From: Pseudoduganella plicata
GTDB taxonomy: Bacteria; Pseudomonadota; Gammaproteobacteria; Burkholderiales; Burkholderiaceae_D
DNA length: 64,000 nucleotides
Direction: 5' to 3'
Assembly: GCF_004421005.1 (NCBI RefSeq)
Contig: NZ_CP038026.1
Location: forward strand, 806,001-870,000
Below are positions 56,902-64,000 of this stretch, piece after piece. Position 1 is the first letter of the stretch. Every line of letters begins with the position of its first letter. A program made the position numbers and the translations under genes. Below the pieces are notes generated by a model. It saw only the letters and a list, made by a program, of their open reading frames with translations. It ran no database searches and was not told the origin of the DNA.

Positions 56902-59400
56902 CTATTGACCGAGCAGCACCGCCGCTTCTCGCTCCGGCACAGGCCGGCTGCAGAGAAAGCCCTGGATCTCGTCGCAACCCTCCTCCTTCAGGTAGGCCAG
57001 CTGGTCCTCCGTTTCGACCCCTTCGGCGATGATCCGGAACGACAGGCTGTGTCCCAGGGCGATGATGGAGCGGACGATGGCGGCGCCGGGTGGGTCCGAC
57101 AGCATGTCGCGCACGAAACTCTGGTCGATCTTCAGATAGTCGATGGGGAAGCGGCGCAGGTAGTTCAGGCTGGAATAACCCGTACCGAAATCGTCGATCG
57201 ACAGGCAGATGCCCATCGCCTTGAGCTGGCTCATGGCGGCGATGACGACATCGACGTTGTGCATCATGACGCTTTCCGTCAGCTCCAGCTCCAGCCAGCG
57301 CGGTTCCAGGCCGCTGGCGTCCAGCGCATTCTGCACTTCCTGCACGAAGGCGGCATGGCGGAACTGGCGCGCCGACACATTCACGGCCACCGGCACGGGC
57401 GCCAGCCCGGCCTGCTGCCATGCCACCGCCTGCAGGCAGGCCGTCTTCAGCACCCATTCGCCGATTTCCACGATCCGGCCCGTCTCCTCGGCCACACTGA
57501 TGAAGCGCACGGGCGAGACCAGACCCAGTTCCGGATGCTGCCAGCGCAGCAGCGCCTCCAGCCCGACGACGCGGCCGCTGACACAGTCCACGCGCGGCTG
57601 GAAATACAGCAGGAACTCGTTGCGCACCAGCGCATGGCGCAGGTGGCCTTCGATCAGCGTGCGCTCCGTGACGCGGTCGTTCATCTCGGCCGTGTAGAAC
57701 TGCAGCTGGTTGCGCCCGCCGTCCTTGGCGCGGTACAGCGCGATATCGGCATGCTTGAACAGGCCCGATCCCGTCTCGCCGTCGCGCGGGTAGACGGCCA
57801 CGCCCATGCTGCATGTCAGGGCCAGGTCGTGCGCGCCCAGGCGCATCGGTGCGCTGACCGCTTCGAGAATCGCCTGCACGGTGCGCGGCGACAGGCCGGC
57901 GCCGGGCTGGTCCGGCAGCAGCAGGATGAATTCGTCGCCGCCCAGGCGCGCCACCGTGTCGGAGTCGCGCAGCGCCGCGCGCAGCCGTTCGCCCACCGTC
58001 TGCAGCAGGCTGTCGCCCACGGCATGGCCCAGCGTGTCGTTGATCAGCTTGAAGTTGTCAAGGTCGAGCACGACCACCCACAGCTGGTTGCGGTAGCGCG
58101 CCGCGTAGCTGATCGCCTGGTCGAGCCGGTCGCGGAACAGGTTGCGGTTCGGCAGTCCGGTGAGCGCATCGTGGGTGGACTGGTGTTCCAGGTCCTTCTG
58201 GTAGCGCATCGTTTCGGTGATGTCGTTGATGACCCCGACCCAATGGGTGACGCGGCCGCCGCTGTCCTGCACCGGCGCGATATGCAGCTGGTTCCAGAAC
58301 TGCGAGCCGTTCTTGCGGTAGTTGCGCAGCACGACGGTCGCCTCGCGGCTCGTCTGCAGCGCCTCGCGCAGCATGAACAAGCCCTCCTGCTCGCGGTCGT
58401 CGCCCTGCAGGAAGCGGCAGTCCTGGTTCATCACTTCTGCCAGGTCGTAGCCCGAGATGCGGGCAAACGCGGGATTGGCGTAGACGATGATATTCTGCCG
58501 GTTGACCTGGCGCGTGATGACGATGGCGTTGACGCTGGCATCCAGCGCCCTGCTCTGCAGCCGCAGTGTCTCCTCGGCCTTGCGGCGCGCCGTGATGTCC
58601 TCCAGCGTGCCCAGCATGCCGATGATCGTCCCCTCCTGTCCGTACAGTGGCAGCTTGTTGACCAGGTAGCGGCGCTGCTTGCCGTCCGGTCCGGTCAGCG
58701 TGTCCTCGCGGTCGAGCAGTGGGTGGCCCGTCGTGACCACCATGCGGTCCTCGGCGGCCAGCCGCTGCGCCTGGCGCCGCCAGACCAGGTGCTCGTCGCT
58801 CTTGCCGACCACTTCCTGCGGGTCGTCCAGCCCGGCCGCCTCGGCAAATACACGATTGCAACCGAGGTAGTTCAGTGCCAGGTCCTTCCAGTAGACCTGG
58901 TGCGGCATCGTGTCCACCAGACTGCGGTACAGCTGTTCGGAGCGGTGCAGCGCCCGTTTCGTGGCCTGCTGGGCCGTAACGTCGTGGGCAAACACCAGCC
59001 GGGCCCGGTGGCCCTGATAATTGACGGCATGCGACGAGATGCGCACGGCGATGGGCGTGCCGTCGCGTTTCAGGTGGGTCCAGACGCCGGACGACTGCGG
59101 CATCCTGGGCTCCGTCGACGCCAGATCCGCCTCCAGGCGCGCACACTCGTCGCGCGGCCGGATGTCGCGGATCGTCATGTGCAGGAACTCGTCCGTCGTA
59201 TAGCCGTAGTGCCGGCAGGCGGCCGCGTTCACGCGCAGGAAGCGCAAGGTGTCGATATCGTAGATCCACATCGGCTGCGGATGATCCTGGAACAGGTCGC
59301 CAAAGCGCGCCAGGATGCGGGGCGCGGGCAATTGCTGGGCACGCCCGTGTACGGGGAGGCCTTTCCTTCGGTTCGCGGCGGCACGGTATTGGCCTTTCAT
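56902..59400 (-). CDS. PAS-PAS-LOV/PAS-GGDEF-EAL c-di-GMP enzyme
   Basis: This 832-residue soluble protein has three PAS domains (about 33-145, 155-272, 285-397), then GGDEF (about 405-565) and EAL (about 580-830). Both catalytic parts look intact: [10 protein letters not shown], and [30 protein letters not shown]. The third PAS resembles a LOV photosensor: DCRFLQG has the reactive Cys328, and Asn360 and Asn370 match flavin-contacting Asn residues. But the Asn before the Cys is Asp327 and the signalling Gln is Ile391, so light sensing is uncertain. It may make or break c-di-GMP depending on input. Confidence 0.92.
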   Translation of the reverse strand: MKGQYRAAANRRKGLPVHGRAQQLPAPRILARFGDLFQDHPQPMWIYDIDTLRFLRVNAAACRHYGYTTDEFLHMTIRDIRPRDECARLEADLASTEPRMPQSSGVWTHLKRDGTPIAVRISSHAVNYQGHRARLVFAHDVTAQQATKRALHRSEQLYRSLVDTMPHQVYWKDLALNYLGCNRVFAEAAGLDDPQEVVGKSDEHLVWRRQAQRLAAEDRMVVTTGHPLLDREDTLTGPDGKQRRYLVNKLPLYGQEGTIIGMLGTLEDITARRKAEETLRLQSRALDASVNAIVITRQVNRQNIIVYANPAFARISGYDLAEVMNQDCRFLQGDDREQEGLFMLREALQTSREATVVLRNYRKNGSQFWNQLHIAPVQDSGGRVTHWVGVINDITETMRYQKDLEHQSTHDALTGLPNRNLFRDRLDQAISYAARYRNQLWVVVLDLDNFKLINDTLGHAVGDSLLQTVGERLRAALRDSDTVARLGGDEFILLLPDQPGAGLSPRTVQAILEAVSAPMRLGAHDLALTCSMGVAVYPRDGETGSGLFKHADIALYRAKDGGRNQLQFYTAEMNDRVTERTLIEGHLRHALVRNEFLLYFQPRVDCVSGRVVGLEALLRWQHPELGLVSPVRFISVAEETGRIVEIGEWVLKTACLQAVAWQQAGLAPVPVAVNVSARQFRHAAFVQEVQNALDASGLEPRWLELELTESVMMHNVDVVIAAMSQLKAMGICLSIDDFGTGYSSLNYLRRFPIDYLKIDQSFVRDMLSDPPGAAIVRSIIALGHSLSFRIIAEGVETEDQLAYLKEEGCDEIQGFLCSRPVPEREAAVLLGQ

Positions 59401-59640
59401 GCGTGTCCCCTCATGCGACTCCCCGGCAGTGGTCTACGTGATAACTATATCCCAGGTGCACGGCGCTGTCGCGAATCGGGTGCACCCACGCGCGTGCGAT
59501 GCGGCTTCGCAACAAAACAGCGTGGAGGATGCCATTTGGTCATGCCGCGCCCTGCGCCGACACGCCGTTGCGCCATTTTCCTACGTCAGCCGGCGCGCGA
59601 GCGACTTACCATGAGTCGTTGCCAGCCAAAGGAGAAGAAG
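59401..59640. other. Divergent intergenic region
   Basis: This 240-base gap separates the divergent GGDEF-EAL and hemerythrin genes and must hold both promoters. I see no convincing -35/-10 pair, repeat or RNA gene in it. Confidence 0.4.
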
Positions 59641-60228
59641 ATGTTTTCACTGAACAAGCTCAGCCCGACGATTACCGACATGATCCGCTTCGACCACTCG
59701 CACACGCTGGTGACGTTCCACCAGTACACGACGACGAAGAAACCGAAGGTAAAAAAAGCGCTGGCGGAAACGATCTGCACCGCGCTGGAAATCCATGCGA
59801 CGCTGGAAGAGGAAATCTTCTACCCCGCCATGCGCCAGCTGGAAGGCTCCGATCCGACAATGCTGAAATCGGAACCGGAGCATAACGAGATGCGCCGCGT
59901 CATCGCCGCGCTGCGCGCCACCGACGGCGCCGACCCGCGCCACGATCAGCTCATCCATGAACTGATGCGCGACGTGATGCATCACGTGGCCGACGAGGAA
60001 ACCGTATTGCTGCCGGATGCGGAACGCCTGATGACGCAGGAACGCATGAGCGAACTGGGGGTGCAGATGACGAAGCGCCGCATGCAGCTGGTGACGCCGC
60101 AGGCGGGCAAGATCGCGCGCGACACTGCCGTCGGCTTCTCCGGCAGCACGGCGGCGATGGTGGTGGGCGTAGCCGGGGCAGCGTTCGCGGCCAGCAAACT
60201 GCTGGGCAAGAAACCCGCCCACGCGTAA
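59641..60228 (+). CDS. Hemerythrin HHE-domain protein
   Basis: An AAGGAG site precedes the ATG of this 195-residue protein. The four-helix HHE domain supplies diiron ligands in FDHSHTLVTFH, IHATLEEEIFYP, EPEHNEMR and MHHVADEETVLLP. A C-terminal hydrophobic segment (about 170-190) could anchor it to the membrane. Such proteins bind O2, nitric oxide or iron, or repair iron-sulphur clusters. It stands alone and divergent from the GGDEF-EAL gene. Confidence 0.9.
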   Translation: MFSLNKLSPTITDMIRFDHSHTLVTFHQYTTTKKPKVKKALAETICTALEIHATLEEEIFYPAMRQLEGSDPTMLKSEPEHNEMRRVIAALRATDGADPRHDQLIHELMRDVMHHVADEETVLLPDAERLMTQERMSELGVQMTKRRMQLVTPQAGKIARDTAVGFSGSTAAMVVGVAGAAFAASKLLGKKPAHA

Positions 60229-60240
60229 CCCGGGATGAGA

Positions 60241-60291
60241 CCGGGGTGCAGGAGCGATGGCAGGTATGCCACCACGCCTCCCTGACCCCGG
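60241..60291. terminator. Branched hairpin between convergent hemerythrin and MCP genes
   Basis: CCGGGGT (60241-60247) pairs with ACCCCGG (60285-60291); within it TGGCA and TGCCA form a small GGTA-loop hairpin (60258-60271). No long T tract follows. Confidence 0.5.
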
Positions 60292-60333
60292 ATCTTTCGC
60301 GCGCGCTCGGCCGGACCGTTTATAAGAGACTAT

Positions 60334-62400
60334 TTAAAACGTTTCCCACTCGTCGGCAGCCGTAGCAACGGTAACCTTTTTCGGCTTCGCGGCGGCGCTC
60401 TTCACCGGCGCCGCCAGTTTCACCTGGGCCGGCACCACGGCCGGCGCCTTGACATCCACGGCTCCGATGCGGAACTGCCCCACCAGCGACACGAGGGTGT
60501 CGGCCTGGTCCTGCAAGCTTTCCGCCGCGGCAGCCGCTTCTTCCACCAGCGCCGCGTTCTGCTGCGTTACGCTATCCATCTGCACGACCGCCTGGTTGAT
60601 CTGGCTGATGCCGCTGCTCTGTTCGCCGCTGGCAGCCGCGATCTCGCTGATGATCGCCGCCACCCGCTGCACGCTGGAGACGACTTCGTCCATCGTGCCG
60701 CCGGCGTCGGCCACCAGCCGGCCACCCTGCTCGACCTGCCCCACCGAAGCGCCGATCAGCGCCTTGATTTCCTTTGCCGCGGAGGCGCTGCGCTGCGCCA
60801 GGTTGCGCACTTCGCTGGCGACGACGGCGAAGCCGCGTCCCTGCTCGCCGGCGCGGGCCGCTTCGACCGCCGCGTTCAGGGCCAGGATATTGGTCTGGAA
60901 CGCGATTCCGTCGATGACGCCGATGATGTCCACCACCTTGCTCGACGAAGCGTTGATCGACGCCATGGTATCGACCACCTGCGCCACCACTGCCCCGCCG
61001 CGCACGGCCACTTCCGATGCCGACGCGGCCAGCTGGCGCGCCTGGATGGCGTTGTCCGAGTTCTGCTTGACAGTGCTGGTCAGCTGTTCCATCGACGCGG
61101 CGGTCTGCTGCAGCGCGCTGGCCTGCTGCTCGGTGCGGGCCGACAGGTCATGGTTGCCCTGGCTGATCTCGTGGCTGGCCGTGGCCACCGCTTCGGAGCT
61201 GTGGCGCACGCGCGCCAGCACGTGTTCGATCTTGGCGACGAATTCGTTGAAGCCGGTGCCGATCACGGCCAGTTCGTCCGTGCCGCGCACGGTCAGGCGC
61301 GCCGACAGGTCGGCATTGCCGCCGGCCAGCTGCTGCATCGTACGGGCCAGGCTGCGCAGGGGCTTCGTCATGCGGTTCAGCATGCACACCATCGCCAGCG
61401 CCGCCGCCGCGGCGCACAGCGCCGACACCAGTGCTGTGTACATCAGCAGCTCGCGCGCGGGTGCAGTGGCCACACTGTACGGGAACGACAGGCGCACGGC
61501 CCACGGCGCGATGTCGGCATGCAGCTGCAGCGGCTGCAGCAGGTGGACGACGTCGTCGCCGTCGCGATATTCATAGGCCTTGCCGGCGCGTACGGCGTCC
61601 AGTGCCGCCGCCGGAACGTCCTTGGCCGGCTTGCCGTTCAGTGCCGCATCCGGATTGCTGGCATACAGGCCGCCGTTTGAAATCAGCGCCAGCTGGCCGC
61701 CTTCCAGCGTCTTCATACCCGCGAGGATGGCCGAGAGCTTTGTCAGCATGAAGTCGGCGCTGGCCACGCCCAGGAATTTGCCGTTGACGACGATCGGGGC
61801 CACCATCGAGGCCATCAGCACGTCCTTGCCGTTGATCGGGTACGCGTACGGTTCGGTGAAGTGCACCTTGCCGCTTTTCTTCGGAATGTCGTACCAGTCG
61901 TTGGCACCGGGGGCGTTCGAGAACACGATCGGCTCCACACCCACGCCACCGGCCGGGTTGCGCGTGTAGTACGGCATGTACCGGCCGGTGGCATCGTACT
62001 CCGGTTTCTGGTCCGCATACTCGGCGTCCTTGCCATCCAGCGCGTCGGGCTCCCACGTGATGGCGGCGCCCACCAGGTCTTCCGACCAGAGCAGCGTGGC
62101 CTTCGTCATTTCGCCGATCGCGCGCCGATCCAGCGGCAGGCCAGCCGCCTTGGTGCCTTGCATTGCGGCGCCCAGCGTCGCGACGTTGGACAGATTGCTG
62201 GTGATGCGTGTGGCCAGCGCTTGCGACGCCTCGCGCGACGCGGTATTTGCCAGGCGCATGGCGGCGCTTTCCGCGTCGTTGCTGGCGCGGATGCCCGTGA
62301 CCGTGGCGGTAATGCCCAGGCTGAGGATGACCAGCGCGCTGGCCGCCACGCAGATGCGTGCGTTCAGCGACAGCGCCAGTCGGGATGGTTTGGTTTGCAT
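60334..62400 (-). CDS. Methyl-accepting chemotaxis protein with dCache domain
   Basis: This 688-residue receptor has a transmembrane helix at about 14-36, a periplasmic dCache domain (about 45-315; [20 protein letters not shown] and [10 protein letters not shown] resemble amino-acid or organic-acid receptors), a second helix, a HAMP and a signalling domain with the tip [26 protein letters not shown]. It ends in EWETF, close to the NWETF tether that binds CheR and CheB, as in major enterobacterial receptors. It follows a TorF-type porin gene by 32 bases on the same strand. Confidence 0.93.
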   Translation of the reverse strand: MQTKPSRLALSLNARICVAASALVILSLGITATVTGIRASNDAESAAMRLANTASREASQALATRITSNLSNVATLGAAMQGTKAAGLPLDRRAIGEMTKATLLWSEDLVGAAITWEPDALDGKDAEYADQKPEYDATGRYMPYYTRNPAGGVGVEPIVFSNAPGANDWYDIPKKSGKVHFTEPYAYPINGKDVLMASMVAPIVVNGKFLGVASADFMLTKLSAILAGMKTLEGGQLALISNGGLYASNPDAALNGKPAKDVPAAALDAVRAGKAYEYRDGDDVVHLLQPLQLHADIAPWAVRLSFPYSVATAPARELLMYTALVSALCAAAAALAMVCMLNRMTKPLRSLARTMQQLAGGNADLSARLTVRGTDELAVIGTGFNEFVAKIEHVLARVRHSSEAVATASHEISQGNHDLSARTEQQASALQQTAASMEQLTSTVKQNSDNAIQARQLAASASEVAVRGGAVVAQVVDTMASINASSSKVVDIIGVIDGIAFQTNILALNAAVEAARAGEQGRGFAVVASEVRNLAQRSASAAKEIKALIGASVGQVEQGGRLVADAGGTMDEVVSSVQRVAAIISEIAAASGEQSSGISQINQAVVQMDSVTQQNAALVEEAAAAAESLQDQADTLVSLVGQFRIGAVDVKAPAVVPAQVKLAAPVKSAAAKPKKVTVATAADEWETF

Positions 62401-62432
62401 GGTGCGGAACTCCTGCTGCGGTTGCTTCGGAT

Positions 62433-63242
62433 TCAGAAAGTACGGGTCACGGAAACGACCAGCGTGCCGCGCGTGACGTCGGCGTAGTCGATCGCGCCGC
62501 CCCTGGCGACGCCGGTGGTGTACGTCTTGTAGATGTCGGTCCTGCCCCAGGCGCGCGTGTAGGCCACGGCGGCGCTCCAGCCACCACCCAGCGTCCTGGT
62601 CACGCCGGCCCTGGCGTCACGCCAGTTCCAGATATCGTTGCCGTGTCCCGCCACGCGGCCGTCGCCGGCGTGCAGGTTGAGCATCCAGCCGTCGCCCAGT
62701 TCATGGTTGGCGCCCACGTCCAGGTAGCCCGTGCCGCGTGCGTTCGTGACGCCGAAGAAGTCGCGCGTGACCGTGTAGTTGTATTTGCCGTACAGCGACT
62801 TGTACGTCAGGCCGCCGGACAGCTCGGCGTAATCGAACTTCGTGCCGGTAGCGCTGATGACGGCGCGCGGATATTTATAGTAGTAGGCCAGCGCGCTGTA
62901 GCCGATCGCGCCGGCCGTGCCGCTGTAGCCGCCGTAGATGTCCAGTTCGACCGTGCCTTCTTCAACGAAGCGGTCGCTGATCGTCGATACCCACGTGCCG
63001 GCCGACCAGCCGCTCGGGTGGGCGTAGTCGATGCCCGCCTGCGCCGCCGGTTTGCCCCAGCTCTGGCGCACCCCGCGTGAGACATACTGGCTGACGAGGG
63101 TGGCATTGGCCGTCAACGACGCCTGCGCGGCGGGTGCCATCGTGGCGCCGTCGACGATCTGGGCGTGCGCGGCCGAGCCGCACAGCAGCGTGAGGAAAAC
63201 AAGGGGAAACGCGGGCGTGAGCCGTCCGTGGCCATGCATCAT
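62433..63242 (-). CDS. TorF family putative porin
   Basis: Start at the ATG pair 63237-63242 gives 269 residues with a signal peptide (to CGSAAHA) and a beta-rich barrel with [20 protein letters not shown] and a C-terminal VSVTRTF, matching the TorF putative porin family. Its product should sit in the outer membrane; the transported compound is unknown. It is directly upstream of the chemoreceptor gene, suggesting uptake and sensing of one compound. Confidence 0.85.
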   Translation of the reverse strand: MMHGHGRLTPAFPLVFLTLLCGSAAHAQIVDGATMAPAAQASLTANATLVSQYVSRGVRQSWGKPAAQAGIDYAHPSGWSAGTWVSTISDRFVEEGTVELDIYGGYSGTAGAIGYSALAYYYKYPRAVISATGTKFDYAELSGGLTYKSLYGKYNYTVTRDFFGVTNARGTGYLDVGANHELGDGWMLNLHAGDGRVAGHGNDIWNWRDARAGVTRTLGGGWSAAVAYTRAWGRTDIYKTYTTGVARGGAIDYADVTRGTLVVSVTRTF

Positions 63243-63371
63243 GATGGTGTCCGAAATCCTGAGGTGCGGCACTGCCGCGGGGATGGAGGATTGGTGTATC
63301 CGTAGAGCAATCCTACAATGGCGATGCGCCTTTTCCGGCAGAAGTTGCCCAACCCGCCACGCAATAAATTG

Positions 63372-63387
63372 TTTGACGTACGTCAAA
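63372..63387. promoter_or_regulatory. Perfect 16-bp palindrome, FNR/CRP-family-like operator
   Basis: TTTGACGTACGTCAAA is a perfect palindrome in the 423-base region between the divergent TorF and permease genes. Its core TTGAC-N4-GTCAA has the spacing and half-sites of FNR/FixK/NnrR-type boxes. A TAGAAT at 63630-63635 may be the -10 of the permease gene. The rest of the gap holds no supported gene. Confidence 0.5.
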
Positions 63388-63665
63388 ACAACACAACGGC
63401 GCCCGCCGTTGCAGGCGATTCAACGAGTTGTCAGGCCGCCAGCATCCCGCTTGCGGGGGCTTGGCAGCCGTCGCCGCAAATCATCCGCGACATCGTCTCG
63501 CAGACCGGAGCCTGGTTCCCGCGCGCATCCATCGGGCATCCGCGCGGGCTTCGCGTTGGCGCTGCCATGCTTTTGCCGCACTTCGGCGGCCGCGCATGCC
63601 GCGGATTACCTTAGCGTCGTGCAATGCTTTAGAATCGTGCTCTTTTATCACCACCGCAGGTTGCC

Positions 63666-64000
63666 ATGGCAGACGGAAAGAACGAGCTCAAACGCGGCCT
63701 GAAAAGCCGGCACATCCAGTTGATTGCCCTGGGCGGCGCCATTGGCACTGGCCTCTTCCTCGGGATCGCGCAAACGATCCGCATGGCCGGGCCGTCCGTG
63801 CTGCTGGGTTACGCCGTGGCCGGCGTGATTGCCTTCCTGATCATGCGCCAGCTGGGCGAGATGGTTGTCGACGAACCGGTGGCCGGCTCCTTCAGCCATT
63901 TCGCCGACAAGTACTGCGGCCCGCTGGCCGGCTTCCTGTCGGGCTGGAACTACTGGGTGCTGTACGTGCTGGTCAGCATGGCCGAACTGTCGGCCGTGGG
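63666..64000 (+). CDS. Amino-acid permease (APC family), C-terminus beyond window
   Basis: The visible 111 codons start at ATG 63666 and encode KRGLKSRHIQLIALGGAIGTGLFLG, the hallmark N-terminus of AroP/PheP/LysP-type amino-acid transporters, followed by helices 2 and 3 (ELGEM-like motif as RQLGEMVVDEPVAGSFSHFA). The substrate, possibly an aromatic or other amino acid, cannot be fixed from this part. It has its own control region shared with the divergent TorF gene. Confidence 0.9.
   Translation, partial: MADGKNELKRGLKSRHIQLIALGGAIGTGLFLGIAQTIRMAGPSVLLGYAVAGVIAFLIMRQLGEMVVDEPVAGSFSHFADKYCGPLAGFLSGWNYWVLYVLVSMAELSAV

Noticed and set aside
56893..60228. 1111-codon plus-strand frame running through the GGDEF-EAL gene into the hemerythrin gene
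   Set aside because: Only the last 195 codons resemble a protein family and have a ribosome site; the rest is antisense to a clear EAL/GGDEF gene.

Overview
The window looks like chromosome of a high-GC Gram-negative betaproteobacterium of the Oxalobacteraceae (Massilia, Duganella or Pseudoduganella type). This is inferred from gene content (cyanophycin operon, a PEP-CTERM protein, a TonB receptor paired with a beta-propeller phytase, cyo oxidase with RegBA, many c-di-GMP proteins) and from codon bias; no rRNA or tRNA gene is present to confirm it. I see no insertion sequence, prophage, CRISPR array, tRNA or replication origin.

Layout. 0-1.3 kb: a coupled pair of unknown genes (one cut by the window edge, one with C-terminal HEAT-like repeats). 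1.8-8.9 kb: a haem-oxygenase-like diiron protein, a terminator, then a methyltransferase (frameshifted), isoaspartyl peptidase, cyanophycinase and cyanophycin synthetase in one tightly packed operon. 8.9-12.7 kb (minus): degenerate GGDEF protein, AraC regulator and sensor kinase. 13-18.7 kb: TonB receptor and phytase behind a Pho-box-like promoter, then a purine permease. 19-23.4 kb: galactokinase, GH2 glycosidase and a glycosyltransferase. 23.5-31.3 kb: thioredoxin-reductase-like enzyme, secreted repeat protein, ACT-domain protein divergent from an Lrp regulator, esterase, topoisomerase IB, DUF481 protein and MsbA (frameshifted). 31.7-34.1 kb: PEP-CTERM protein and secreted metalloprotease. 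34.2-42.1 kb (minus): MFS transporter, SDR, GAF-EAL phosphodiesterase coupled to a D-lactate dehydrogenase, and a Pat-type acyl-CoA synthetase/acetyltransferase. 42.2-49 kb (minus): cyoABCD, SURF1, regB and regA as one overlapping operon. 49.2-56.8 kb: MHS-type transporter (frameshifted N-terminus), then a dicarboxylate module (symporter, porin, DctB, DctD) behind a sigma-54 promoter. 56.9-64 kb: PAS/LOV-GGDEF-EAL protein, hemerythrin-like protein, chemoreceptor with a TorF-type porin, and the start of an amino-acid permease.

How the genes work together. Three units look self-regulating or self-contained: cyanophycin synthesis and breakdown, phosphate acquisition from phytate under probable PhoB control, and C4-dicarboxylate uptake under DctBD and sigma-54. 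Terminal oxidase genes share a transcript with their likely redox two-component regulator. Several c-di-GMP proteins (one probably inactive cyclase, one phosphodiesterase, one bifunctional light or redox candidate) are spread among sensory genes.

Quality warning. Four genes are each interrupted by the apparent loss of one base inside a C/G run (near 3757, 31101, 35438 and 49251). One of them is msbA, normally essential, so base-calling error in homopolymers is the simplest explanation; the frames are described so a reader can judge.
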